NCBI GenBank assembly: GCA_030018435.1
Contig: JASEEY010000006.1
Coordinates: forward strand, 1 to 63,880
Origin: Methanocellales archaeon
GTDB taxonomy: Archaea > Halobacteriota > UBA148 > JAUWXC01
Reading direction: 5' to 3'
DNA: 63,880 nucleotides
Position 1 is the stretch's first letter, and each line of letters begins with the position of its first letter. The notes under the pieces are model-generated. The model had not been told where the DNA came from and searched no databases. It was given only the letters and a program-made list of their open reading frames with translations. Positions 50,526-60,262 of the stretch are shown in pieces. Made by a program: the position numbers and the translations under genes.

Positions 50526-52916
50526 TCATGGAACATATTCGAAGATCTTCACGTATTTGATCTCTCTACCTTCTATCGTGCCAACTGTCGTGGACGACTC
50601 GTAGACAAGTCGATAATGCTCTAAGGGTTCGATCTGATCTCCATACGGTGATGTGAAATTCTCTCCGTTAAAGAAGTGAAGCCTTATGACCATGGTTTTA
50701 AAGTACTCAGGTCCCCAGCCTATGCTTCCATCTGGCAAGGTAACCTGATATTTTGCCCAGTATTTGTTGACATCTCCCCCTTCTGCAAACGTGCCCATCG
50801 CCCAGAACTTACCGGTTGCCATCTCGATGTCGGTGATCACATACCTAGAGCCCAACATATCTAGTACCTCATTTGCACCCGATTCATTAGTAGCGGTGAA
50901 GAATACACACGCGCCTGGGATAATAGAACCATTTGGCCCGTATGGACCGCCTATACCAGACTGGAATGGATTGGCATTTGGTATTCTATGTGCTATCCTA
51001 GTTATCCAGTGACCATAATCCCACCAGCTCATAACGCCGTAGGCGGAGTCTGGATATTGATATGTTTCTCCGGGTGCCGGTTCTTCGTACACCGCATAAT
51101 AATCCACACCCGGATCCGGGGTGTTGTACTTCATCCAGTTTAATGAATTATACCAGTCCATGTTTGGTCCGCCAGTCCATCTTGCTGCACCTGGGCCAGA
51201 TCCCATCGTTATGTTGACGTTGGGGTAGATGAGGAGCAGCACGACCAGTACTACAGCAAGTACATGACCGAGTTTGACATATCTGGAAACGAAATAACTA
51301 ATGTCGCCTGCATCCGTCACCCTTCTCTTGAAGTTCTCGTATAATTTATCTAGTCCCCCCCACTCTAACATCTTGATGCCGAAATAACCAGAGAGGATTG
51401 CGACGTTCACCACGAAGTAATACGCAAACCGATTCTGTCCAATGGTGGCGAAGAGCATGATGATGCTCCATACTATAAGCAACGTATCCTCTGGCCTCCA
51501 TTCTTTGATGACTCTATATCCGACCATTAAAAGGGCGATGACTGCAACATAGAAGCACGTCGTGAAATTATACCATACATTCTCTAGGGTGAATTGACCG
51601 CCTCTATAAAGGATCGATGACGCCTCTGCAATGGTTAGTGTGCCGCCAACCGGGCGGAAGACGTTAAATGAACCTATCATCGAGTTGAGCAGGGAAGGAT
51701 CTATAATGCGAATAATTATGATACCAATGGTGCCAACTCCAATCAACCATAGGGGATAATAACTCCGATTAATGTTCCTTTGATTCATCTTTTTTGAAAT
51801 CGTACATAATATCAAAAATGCCAGTATGCCCATCAGAAAGGAGAGCATGTGAAGTTTGGAATACATGCCCCAGCCCTGTACGACAAGTGGTGCAACCATT
51901 ATCAACGAAATCACGAATGTGATTACACCCGGAATACAGAGGCAGTCAACAGATTTGCCTCTCCTATGGTCTGCAATACATTGTAGCACAACATATACGG
52001 CAATCACAAAGGCGAATAACAGCGCACCTACCCAACATAGCAGATAGCACCCAAGCATGAGTCCAGCCAATGCCGAGAATATGATTGGTGTTTTTAGAGC
52101 AATCCAATCTTTGTTTAGAACACGCTCAAATGTTAGCCCCTGCTCCCTTGCTTTTTTAGTTGCGATTATTAAGAACGCAATCGTCAGCGTGCTGAAAAGT
52201 GTCTCGGCAACATGGTGATCTGTGAATCCTAGTAATGATCGTGACAAGAATTGTCCTGGCATGATTGCCACTAGAAGAGCAGATAAAATGCCAACTCGCT
52301 TATCGAATATTTCTCTTGCAATAACATATACTGGTATGACAACTAATGTTCCTAGGACGGCTGGGAAGTATGCGCCTACTACTTCTATCGTGTGCTGGCT
52401 GGGCGAGCCGAATCCGATGAGTAATGCAAGAAATGCAACCGTCTGATCGAACAACGGTCCAAAATGGAGACCCGCTCCAATGGGATAATAAGTAAATGGA
52501 TCAAACATGATCCTGTGCGGGAAATTGTGGATTGTGTTCTCCACCAGGCGCATGTGATACCAAGGATCATTGCCGCCAAATCTGACTATGTCGCCGATGA
52601 AGACGGAATTGTATGGCAAAATCGCCCTGATGTAAAAAGCGAGCGCTAAGATGAGAAGTAATAGGACGTTATAAATCGACACTCTTTCAAAAAAGGATGG
52701 CTGCTCGAGTCTCCTGATTTTTGTCTCATACTCGGCTTTTAGTTGCTCGTATATTGCTTTGGTGATTTTATCCTGCTTGTATTCTCTCTCCAACTTGTCC
52801 ATCGCTGCCTTTGTCTTGGCGATTTTCGCCTCCTTGCCCGATAGCTCTGGCGTTGGCACTTTCAGTTGCTTTGGTTTATATTGCGCCTTAAATTTCTTTT
52901 TCCTCTTCTTGCCCAC
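50526..52916 (-). CDS. aglB: AglB, archaeal oligosaccharyltransferase
   Basis: 796 residues: a cytoplasmic charged N-terminus with Lys-rich start (MGKKRKKKFKAQYKPKQL), about thirteen helices, the first-loop catalytic FGGNDPWYHMRL (Asp in the DxD-like position), and the substrate-recognition motif SWWDYGHWI in the external domain. It transfers lipid-linked glycan to Asn in N-x-S/T sites of S-layer and other surface proteins. Confidence 0.95.
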   Translation of the reverse strand: MGKKRKKKFKAQYKPKQLKVPTPELSGKEAKIAKTKAAMDKLEREYKQDKITKAIYEQLKAEYETKIRRLEQPSFFERVSIYNVLLLLILALAFYIRAILPYNSVFIGDIVRFGGNDPWYHMRLVENTIHNFPHRIMFDPFTYYPIGAGLHFGPLFDQTVAFLALLIGFGSPSQHTIEVVGAYFPAVLGTLVVIPVYVIAREIFDKRVGILSALLVAIMPGQFLSRSLLGFTDHHVAETLFSTLTIAFLIIATKKAREQGLTFERVLNKDWIALKTPIIFSALAGLMLGCYLLCWVGALLFAFVIAVYVVLQCIADHRRGKSVDCLCIPGVITFVISLIMVAPLVVQGWGMYSKLHMLSFLMGILAFLILCTISKKMNQRNINRSYYPLWLIGVGTIGIIIIRIIDPSLLNSMIGSFNVFRPVGGTLTIAEASSILYRGGQFTLENVWYNFTTCFYVAVIALLMVGYRVIKEWRPEDTLLIVWSIIMLFATIGQNRFAYYFVVNVAILSGYFGIKMLEWGGLDKLYENFKRRVTDAGDISYFVSRYVKLGHVLAVVLVVLLLIYPNVNITMGSGPGAARWTGGPNMDWYNSLNWMKYNTPDPGVDYYAVYEEPAPGETYQYPDSAYGVMSWWDYGHWITRIAHRIPNANPFQSGIGGPYGPNGSIIPGACVFFTATNESGANEVLDMLGSRYVITDIEMATGKFWAMGTFAEGGDVNKYWAKYQVTLPDGSIGWGPEYFKTMVIRLHFFNGENFTSPYGDQIEPLEHYRLVYESSTTVGTIEGREIKYVKIFEYVP

Positions 52917-52976
52917 TAGCTATCCATCCTTTAAGCATTAAACACTTCATTGCATCACATAAATCTTTTGAAGATA

Positions 52977-54149
52977 TTATTTGTTGCTGATTCTGTCTAT
53001 TATATCGCAGTATTTGGATGCAATCGTATCCCAGCCAAGGTCTACTAGATCACATTTGACCTCTATTGGGCGTTCATAACATTTAATGAGCGCTCTTGCA
53101 ATCGCATCTGCATCGCCGGGTGGAGCGAAAATTGTGCCGCTATACTTAGCCATGGATTCTTCCAATCCGCCAACTCTCGAAGCGATGATTGGCTTTTTAA
53201 AGCACATTGCTATGTGAGCGGCGCCGCTCTGTGATGCCCTTATGTATGGAAAAACAGTCACGTCAGCGGCTGAAAAATATAGCGGAATCTCATCATCAGA
53301 AACATATTTTGGTACCAATGTTATTCGATCTCTGCGTTTTGATGTTGCAACCAGCTGGACGACTTCATCTGCGCCTTCCCAAGGTTCTCCAACTATGAGC
53401 AGTCTTGCATTCTTCACCACATTTTCTGGCAATTGTTCGAATGCATCGATGAGGTATGGGATGCCCTTATATCTTCTAATCAACCCAAAATGCAGGATGA
53501 CGAACTTCTCCTTGATTTTCAGTGCAGACTTGGCTTTTTTCTTGTCGATTTGTTTGTAATGATCATAGAGCCCATGTGGGATGACGTGTATTTTTTCTAC
53601 ATCAAGATGGTATTTGGATGCAATCTGTTTCCTGTCAAAGTTGGAGTGTACAACGTATGCATCTGCTTTATGAGTCAGCAGGCGACCAAATATACGTGAA
53701 TGCAACCTAATCGGCAAAATTGCCTCCTCCAACGGATCGACAACCTCATGAAACTCGATGATAAGCTTTGATTTCAGAAAAAGCGCATTTAACATCTTCA
53801 AAACAAGGTGCATGTGTGCTACGGAAGACGTCCACCACTGCAGTATGATGACGTCAGGCTTCTGCTTTTTGATAAAGCGAAACGCCCTGCTCCAGCTCAA
53901 CGGTGAATTGTAATCCATGCCATCATAAACCGCGACGTTAGGTGAAAATTCGAGGTCCGATATCTCTTTTCCCACATGCTCTCGCCCTGGAAACAAAAAT
54001 TGAGGCAACAATTTTCTCAAGCAGACCACGGATACGTCATTCGATTGTGATAGTGCATTGGCGAGCCGGATAGTGTAATAGCTCAATCCGCTGAGAAAGC
54101 GTTTGGATGGCCCGACAATACAAATGCTTCTACTCATGCTTCTGCTCAT
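52977..54149 (-). CDS. Family 4 glycosyltransferase
   Basis: About 390 residues. GT-B fold: N-domain with FLSGLSYYTIRLANAL, C-domain with ILHFGLIRRYKGIPYLIDAF and the donor-binding FPYIRASQSGAAHIAMCFKK (in place of the usual E-x7-E with acidic first residue changed to Gln/Ser), IIASRVGGLEE. In-frame ATGs at 54149 and 54137 follow a short internal repeat. Divergent from the epimerase gene. Acceptor unknown. Confidence 0.8.
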   Translation of the reverse strand: MSRSMSRSICIVGPSKRFLSGLSYYTIRLANALSQSNDVSVVCLRKLLPQFLFPGREHVGKEISDLEFSPNVAVYDGMDYNSPLSWSRAFRFIKKQKPDVIILQWWTSSVAHMHLVLKMLNALFLKSKLIIEFHEVVDPLEEAILPIRLHSRIFGRLLTHKADAYVVHSNFDRKQIASKYHLDVEKIHVIPHGLYDHYKQIDKKKAKSALKIKEKFVILHFGLIRRYKGIPYLIDAFEQLPENVVKNARLLIVGEPWEGADEVVQLVATSKRRDRITLVPKYVSDDEIPLYFSAADVTVFPYIRASQSGAAHIAMCFKKPIIASRVGGLEESMAKYSGTIFAPPGDADAIARALIKCYERPIEVKCDLVDLGWDTIASKYCDIIDRISNK

Positions 54150-54237
54150 ATATCTGCCCTGCAAAGTTTTTCAGCGTCCCATTTATATGGGGAAGTATAA
54201 TTACGAATGTAAATAAACATGTCTTAGATTTGGTACT

Positions 54238-55158
54238 ATGAAATATAACAACGCACTCGTAACCGGCGGCGCAGGATTCATAGGAAGCCATTTAGTCGAC
54301 CGACTGGTAGAGGATGGTTTAGCGGTAACTGTCATAGATAATCTTCAGGCGGGGAAGCTGGAGAACTTAGAGGACGCCAGGGATAAAATAACGTTTGTAA
54401 AAGGCGACGTGAAAGATGTTGAATTATTGAAAAGGATCCTCCAAGGCATTGATATTGTTTTTATCCTCGGCGCAAACGCCTCGGTGCCGTATTCAGTTGA
54501 GAATCCAAGATATGACTTCGAGACCAATGCACTTGGGACGTTCAATGTGTTGGAAGCATCAATCAATTCTGATGTGAAAAAAGTGGTGTACGCTTCGTCT
54601 GCAGCGGTCTATGGCGAGCCAGAATACACTCCTATGGATGAAAAACATCCCATGCACCCGATATCGCCATACGGCGCATCCAAATTGGCAGGCGAGACCA
54701 CTGGCATGGCGTTTAAGGAGACATACGGGCTAAACTTCGCATCCATACGCATTTTTAACACTTACGGGCCGCGCCAGCCCAGATATGTGATGTACGACTT
54801 CATCATGAAGCTCAGGAAGAATCAGAAGAAACTTAATGTCCTAGGGACAGGCGAGCAAGTAAGGGACTATTGCTACGTGTCAGATATGGTTGACGCCTTC
54901 ATGCTGGTGGCGGAAAAGGGCGATGACATCTACAATGCGGCAGGCGGGGTTCCGACCTCAATAAGGGAATTGGCAGAGTTGATGGTGTCCGAGATATCTC
55001 CGGGTGCGGAGATTCAATATGGCGGAAAGACGTGGAAAGGAGACATCAACACCCTGATTGCAGACATCACCAAATTAAAAAATCTGGGTTTTGCGCCAAA
55101 GGTTGACCTTAGAAATGGCGTAAAAAGGATGATAGAGTGGTTTGAGGAGAAAAATTAG
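54238..55158 (+). CDS. NAD-dependent sugar epimerase/dehydratase (GalE-like)
   Basis: 306 residues. Rossmann motif VTGGAGFIGSHLVDRL, catalytic SSAAVYG and SPYGASKLAGE (Tyr-x3-Lys), and RIFNTYGPRQPRYV. Likely makes a nucleotide sugar for surface glycans. One base before the next glycosyltransferase gene, so it begins an operon running to 60.3 kb. Epimerase against dehydratase cannot be decided by eye. Confidence 0.87.
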   Translation: MKYNNALVTGGAGFIGSHLVDRLVEDGLAVTVIDNLQAGKLENLEDARDKITFVKGDVKDVELLKRILQGIDIVFILGANASVPYSVENPRYDFETNALGTFNVLEASINSDVKKVVYASSAAVYGEPEYTPMDEKHPMHPISPYGASKLAGETTGMAFKETYGLNFASIRIFNTYGPRQPRYVMYDFIMKLRKNQKKLNVLGTGEQVRDYCYVSDMVDAFMLVAEKGDDIYNAAGGVPTSIRELAELMVSEISPGAEIQYGGKTWKGDINTLIADITKLKNLGFAPKVDLRNGVKRMIEWFEEKN

Positions 55159-56274
55159 ATGAAAATTCTGATGGTCGGCAAGTATTTTTATCCTGTCCTT
55201 GGCGGCGTCGAATTGCATATGCAAAACCTTGCCTATGAACTGGTTAAGAAAGGGCACGATGTAGAGGTCTTCGCATCGAATGAAGATTTCAAGGACGAAA
55301 AACTGTCTACAAAAGACGAAATAGAGGGAATAAAGATACGAAGATTTCTCAACGTGTTCTCATTATGTAGAGGGATTCTTAACAGCGACTGTGATGTGAT
55401 TCATTACCATCTCTTTCGCAAGGTCTATGTGGATGCCAGCATCATCGCGGGCAAGATCACTGGCAAACCGCTTGTTTTCACGCCGCACTGCGTGTATCCG
55501 CCACAGTCACTATTTATGAAAGTTGCAAAAAAAGCCTATGACTCTAGTTTTGGCCATTTGAGTCTGGCGTTGGTTGACACGATAGTTGCCCTAACAGAAA
55601 ACGACAAAAGTGACATCATAGCTGTTGGGGCGAGCCCAAATAAAATTGAAATCGTTCCAAATTCCATCAGATTCGAGAAGTTTAGGAATCTGGTTTCAGG
55701 AGAATCGTTCAGGAATAAGTACGGTGTGGACAGGTTCTTACTCTATGTGGGGAGGATAGACTGGAACAAAGGCCTTGAGCACGTGATACAGGCGATGCCG
55801 AATCTAAAAAAGCTTGGGCTCAAGTTCGTAATCGTCGGAGAAGATGTTGGATACAGGGCAAAACTCGATGAGTTAATCGATAGGTTGAATCTCAGGCATG
55901 ACGTTACATTCACAGGAAAAATTTCAGAGGACATGCTGTTCAGCGCATATGCGGCATGCACGCTGTTTATTCTGCCTGCATTCTATGAGGGATTGCCAAC
56001 CGTAGTTTTAGAGGCAATGGCGTATAGGAAGCCAGTAATCGCCGCAAAAACTGGCGGTACGAAGTACGTTATTAAACACGGACACAACGGTTTTCTCATC
56101 GAATACGGCGACCCTGGCAACATTTGCGATGTGGTAAAAGAGGCATTAGATTCGGATTTAATGTCAATCGGCGAAAATGCCAAGAAGGATGTGGAAGTGA
56201 ATTATACTTGGGAGAAGTCGGCAGAGAAAATTGAGCAAATCTATGAAGGTCTTCTCAGTAGGGACTTAAAATGA
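55159..56274 (+). CDS. Family 4 glycosyltransferase
   Basis: 371 residues. N-domain GKYFYPVLGGVELHMQNLAY, donor site LFILPAFYEGLPTVVLEAMA (the E-x7-E motif), then YRKPVIAAKTGGTKYVI. Part of the operon 54238-60261. Retaining transfer from a nucleotide sugar is the family rule; donor and acceptor are unknown. Confidence 0.85.
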   Translation: MKILMVGKYFYPVLGGVELHMQNLAYELVKKGHDVEVFASNEDFKDEKLSTKDEIEGIKIRRFLNVFSLCRGILNSDCDVIHYHLFRKVYVDASIIAGKITGKPLVFTPHCVYPPQSLFMKVAKKAYDSSFGHLSLALVDTIVALTENDKSDIIAVGASPNKIEIVPNSIRFEKFRNLVSGESFRNKYGVDRFLLYVGRIDWNKGLEHVIQAMPNLKKLGLKFVIVGEDVGYRAKLDELIDRLNLRHDVTFTGKISEDMLFSAYAACTLFILPAFYEGLPTVVLEAMAYRKPVIAAKTGGTKYVIKHGHNGFLIEYGDPGNICDVVKEALDSDLMSIGENAKKDVEVNYTWEKSAEKIEQIYEGLLSRDLK

Positions 56275-57413
56275 GAATCTGCATTGTAGCGCCATATTTC
56301 ACGCCTTTTGTTAGGGGAAACGAATTTGGGCTGGCGGAAAGCCTATTCAAACTAGGAAACGACGTTACGATAGTCACGTCTACAAGTAGAGCCCCTAGGG
56401 AAAAGATGGTTGCCAGTGGTAAAGGAGATGAACCAAACTACAATTTTAAGGTAAAATACCTGAGGACACTGGTGGATGTATTTGAGAACCCCATAGTTCC
56501 TACTGCCTTTATTGAAATCCTTAGAGGAGATTACGATGTCGTGTTGCTGCAGGAAGACTATCCAAACATATGTCATATGGCTTTTTTCGCCTCCAAAATA
56601 AAGAGAGTTCCTACGGTACTATCTACTGAAAGAAATTACATGCCAAGTGATATATCAAAACGAGTTGGGCTCTCCTTTTTTGACAAAACGATTAACAGGA
56701 TAGTTAGGAACGGGGTAGATGTTTTCACTGCACATTGTTTAGCTGCAAAGGACTTCATGAACGATATGATGGGTGTAGATAGGGATATCAAAGTCATACA
56801 TGTCGGTGTGGATACCAAACTTTTTAGACCAATAAGTGACCCAGAGGATTTCTTTCAAGGAGAGGACGATGAACTGCGAATATTATCAGTTGCCAGACTA
56901 CACAAACACAAGGGGCTGGTACATCTTACTCAAGCGATGAAAGGGGTAATTCGTGACATCCCTAATGCGAAGTTGTACATCATTGGCAGGGGCGCCGAAG
57001 AACAGAAATTAAAGTCACTCGTTAACGCCCTCGATTTGAGTAGGTCAATATCTTTTATCCAAACAGCCATACCAAACGATATGATGCCACATGTGCACTC
57101 AAGTTGTGATCTTTATGTCCAGCCGAGCATAGTGGAGCCTTTTGGAATCGCAGTTCTCGAGGCGATGGCGTGTGCAAAGCCAGTTATTGCATCAAACGTT
57201 GGTGGTATGAAGGACACGGTCGTAGATGGTCATACAGGCTTCCTAGTACCGCCCGGGGATGTGAAGGATCTGAAAGATAAGATCGTTGAACTCCTAACAA
57301 ATCGAGAAAAGAGAAGTGTCATGGGAAGGAATGGTAGAAAAAGGGCTGTAGCGCATTTCGATTGGATGAAAATTGGGGCCGAATACCAAAAACTACTGAA
57401 GTCCATATCATAG
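56271..57413 (+). CDS. Family 4 glycosyltransferase
   Basis: 380 residues. FTPFVRGNEFGLAESLFKLG opens the acceptor domain; the E-x7-E region is LYVQPSIVEPFGIAVLEAMA followed by CAKPVIASNVGGMKD. Overlaps the preceding gene by ATGA. Same operon. Confidence 0.85.
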   Translation: MRICIVAPYFTPFVRGNEFGLAESLFKLGNDVTIVTSTSRAPREKMVASGKGDEPNYNFKVKYLRTLVDVFENPIVPTAFIEILRGDYDVVLLQEDYPNICHMAFFASKIKRVPTVLSTERNYMPSDISKRVGLSFFDKTINRIVRNGVDVFTAHCLAAKDFMNDMMGVDRDIKVIHVGVDTKLFRPISDPEDFFQGEDDELRILSVARLHKHKGLVHLTQAMKGVIRDIPNAKLYIIGRGAEEQKLKSLVNALDLSRSISFIQTAIPNDMMPHVHSSCDLYVQPSIVEPFGIAVLEAMACAKPVIASNVGGMKDTVVDGHTGFLVPPGDVKDLKDKIVELLTNREKRSVMGRNGRKRAVAHFDWMKIGAEYQKLLKSIS

Positions 57414-57425
57414 CCGGGGTCGATC

Positions 57426-58625
57426 ATGTCAAGAAACAACCTAAACATATGTTATGTCGCACCGGATGTGCCTGTGCCACATACGGGTACTTTTATTGGA
57501 GGCTCCACGCACACTCTCAAGATTGCAGAAAATCTCGCGAAAAAGGGAAACAACGTCCATATCGTATCGCGACGAATGGAAGGGCAGAAAAAGTTTGAGA
57601 GGTTGGGAGAGAATTTATTTGTATACCGAATCTATCGTGGATTGGTGTGCCCGGTACAAGGCACGGTGTCAAAGAAATCGGATTACAAGAACAACTTCAT
57701 ATTTGACTTCCTTAAAAACGTGTATTTTTTAACCATTTATCGACTGGTTTTGATGCTTATCGTTGCAGGGATAATACGAAAGCACAAAATCAACATCATA
57801 CTTGAACGAAACTCATCAAAGGGAATTGGAGTTTTCGCTGGAACGCTTCTTGGTGTGCCATCTGTAGTTGAAGTAATAGACCCCGATTACAGCAATCTGG
57901 CGCTTAGACTTGCCAAAAAAGTATTCGTATATACTGATAAGATGCTGCCTCCAAATTTTCCGAAGTACAAGATAGAGATAACGACGGCAGGGGCAGACAC
58001 AGAAACGTTCAACCCAGATGCAGACGGTGACAGTATCAGAGAGAAATACGGACTTCATGGCAAAAATGTTGTAATCTATGTCGGCGAGATGAGCGCATGG
58101 CACGGTGCTGAAGATCTTGTGCAGGTTGCGAGTAAACTGGGCGAAAACACCAAGATACTCATGATTGGAAAAAACGTAGAGTTGTTAAAAGAGAGGGCGA
58201 AAGAGAACAACGTCTCAGAAAAATTCATTTTCGTTGGATTTGTGAAACACAACGAAGTCCCAGATTACATAGCCGCTGCAGATGTGGCGGTCGCTCCATA
58301 TAATCCTAAGGGATTCAGATACATGGAAAAGTATGGCTTCTATTTTTCACCCATTAAAATCTTCGAATACATGGCTTGCGCCAAACCGATCGTAACTACT
58401 AACGTAGAGATCGTCAGGGACATCATTAAAGAAAATCAATGTGGCATCTTAGTTGAGCCCGGAAACATTGATGAAATAGCGCATGCAATAGAGCATTTGT
58501 TTAAAAACAAAAAGAAGGCAAAGGAGATGGGGCAATACGGGAGGAAGGCTGTGGTTGAAAAGTATTCATGGGAAACAATTGCAGAACAGATAGACAAAGG
58601 CATGAAAGAAATTGTTCAAAAATAA
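57426..58625 (+). CDS. Family 4 glycosyltransferase
   Basis: 399 residues. GTFIGGSTHTLKIAENLAKK at the start; C-domain AADVAVAPYNPKGFRYMEKY and SPIKIFEYMACAKPIVTTNV, where Lys-Ile-Phe-Glu-Tyr is the common form of the second acidic motif in this branch. Third of three consecutive glycosyltransferases in one operon. Confidence 0.85.
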   Translation: MSRNNLNICYVAPDVPVPHTGTFIGGSTHTLKIAENLAKKGNNVHIVSRRMEGQKKFERLGENLFVYRIYRGLVCPVQGTVSKKSDYKNNFIFDFLKNVYFLTIYRLVLMLIVAGIIRKHKINIILERNSSKGIGVFAGTLLGVPSVVEVIDPDYSNLALRLAKKVFVYTDKMLPPNFPKYKIEITTAGADTETFNPDADGDSIREKYGLHGKNVVIYVGEMSAWHGAEDLVQVASKLGENTKILMIGKNVELLKERAKENNVSEKFIFVGFVKHNEVPDYIAAADVAVAPYNPKGFRYMEKYGFYFSPIKIFEYMACAKPIVTTNVEIVRDIIKENQCGILVEPGNIDEIAHAIEHLFKNKKKAKEMGQYGRKAVVEKYSWETIAEQIDKGMKEIVQK

Positions 58626-58638
58626 AGAAGGATGAAAA

Positions 58639-59316
58639 ATGAGCGAGATAGACTGGAGAGAGTTTTATGAGAAAGAGGCGGAGGTAAAACGATATACTCC
58701 TGACGATTACTATCACAAATCTATTCTATCACTGCTGTCACACATCAATTTTGATAGCGTACTTGATGTCGGATGCGGAGATGGCCATTTATGCCACTTG
58801 TTTAAGGAACGCGGCACCAGGAATGTTGCAGGCGTGGATATATCTAAAAAAAGGGTCGCAATATGCACATCCCAATATCAAGAATGTGAATTTAAGCAAG
58901 GAAGTGCATACGATATACCTTATGAAGACAGCTCTTTTGATTTAGTCACTGCAATTGAGGTCATCGAACATTTAGAAGAGCCGCTGAAAGCACTTAAGGA
59001 GATCAAAAGAGTCTCCAAGAAATACATCATGTTTCAGGTTCCGTATAATGAGATCATCCAAGAAGAAACGTGTCCGCATTGCCTAAAGCCCTTTTATCCA
59101 CGAGGACACATCCAATCATTCGATGAAAAAAGAATCGAGGAACTATGTGAGAAATGTGGGCTAAAAATCATAGAAAGGGATATGTTTTTCCATGCATTTG
59201 ATCACCCATTCATCCGGTGGATTCCATCGTTTATGCTCAAGAATATGAAAAAATTTGTCTTCAACGAGTTCATTAAGCACGGTGGGTACATAGGTGTGTT
59301 ATGTGAGAAGGTGTAG
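58639..59316 (+). CDS. Class I SAM-dependent methyltransferase
   Basis: 225 residues. Motif I VLDVGCGDGHLCHLF, GVDISKKRVAI, and the post-motifs LVTAIEVIEHLEEP. A small cysteine pair (CPHCLKPFYPRGHI) lies at 145-160. Likely methylates a sugar or lipid intermediate of surface glycan synthesis, from its place inside the operon. GAAGGATG precedes the start. Confidence 0.83.
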   Translation: MSEIDWREFYEKEAEVKRYTPDDYYHKSILSLLSHINFDSVLDVGCGDGHLCHLFKERGTRNVAGVDISKKRVAICTSQYQECEFKQGSAYDIPYEDSSFDLVTAIEVIEHLEEPLKALKEIKRVSKKYIMFQVPYNEIIQEETCPHCLKPFYPRGHIQSFDEKRIEELCEKCGLKIIERDMFFHAFDHPFIRWIPSFMLKNMKKFVFNEFIKHGGYIGVLCEKV

Positions 59317-59319
59317 TAA

Positions 59320-60261
59320 ATGAAAGCACTCGTAACCGGCGGCGCAGGATTTATAGGTTCGCATTTAGTTGATAAACTATTAGAGCAGGGGCATCATGTT
59401 ATCTGTCTTGATAATTTTGATCCGTATTATGACCCTAAAATAAAGCGAGAGAACATTCGGCACCGCTTGGATACTGACAATTTTGAACTCGTCGAAGGGG
59501 ACATTCTAGACAAAACCCTCCTCAAGAAGATAATTCACGACGATGGCATCGACTATATCTTCCACAATGCAGCACAAGCAGGAATCAGAGTATCTGTTGA
59601 GAATCCAATAAAACCACATGACATCAACACAACTGGCACACTAAATATCTTAGAAACATCTCTGGATTCAGATGTCAAGAAAATCATAAATGCATCTTCT
59701 TCTTCTGTTTACGGAAAAGCCGAATACCTACCATTTGATGAGGTGCATCCGAAGACGCCCGTTTCACCATATGGTGTTTCAAAGTTGGCGGCCGAGCACT
59801 ATTGTAGAGTTTTCAACGAGGTTTATGGCTTGAAAACCACTTCACTTAGGCTTTTCACCGTATATGGGCCAAGGATGCGGCCAGACCTTGCTATTTCGAT
59901 ATTCACAAGAAGGGCGTTGAACAACGAGACGATAGAAATTTTTGGTGATGGTAATAAAACCCGGGATTTCACTTACATCGACGATGTGGTAGAGGCGAAC
60001 ATGAAGGCAATTGGGAAGGGAGATGGAGAGGCATACAACATAGGCAGTGGAAAAAGGATTAGCGTAATTGAGTTAGCGGAAAAAATCATCGACATTACTC
60101 AAAGCAACCCAAAAATCATTTTCACAGACCCCCGAAAAGGAGACGCAGAGCACACATGGGCGAATATTGAAAAAGCGAAAAAAGAATTAGATTGGGAACC
60201 AAAATACGACATACACACTGGTTTAAAGAAGTATGTTGAATATGTTCAAAGGAGGACATAA
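59320..60261 (+). CDS. NAD-dependent epimerase, UDP-glucuronate 4-epimerase-like
   Basis: 313 residues. VTGGAGFIGSHLVDKLLEQG shares a near-identical start with the gene at 54238. Catalytic SSSVYGKAEYLPF and SPYGVSKLAAEHYCR; LRLFTVYGPRMRPDLAI and FTYIDDVVEA are typical of UDP-glucuronate epimerases. Last gene of the operon, meeting the opposite-strand membrane protein two bases on. Confidence 0.87.
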   Translation: MKALVTGGAGFIGSHLVDKLLEQGHHVICLDNFDPYYDPKIKRENIRHRLDTDNFELVEGDILDKTLLKKIIHDDGIDYIFHNAAQAGIRVSVENPIKPHDINTTGTLNILETSLDSDVKKIINASSSSVYGKAEYLPFDEVHPKTPVSPYGVSKLAAEHYCRVFNEVYGLKTTSLRLFTVYGPRMRPDLAISIFTRRALNNETIEIFGDGNKTRDFTYIDDVVEANMKAIGKGDGEAYNIGSGKRISVIELAEKIIDITQSNPKIIFTDPRKGDAEHTWANIEKAKKELDWEPKYDIHTGLKKYVEYVQRRT

Positions 60262-60262
60262 A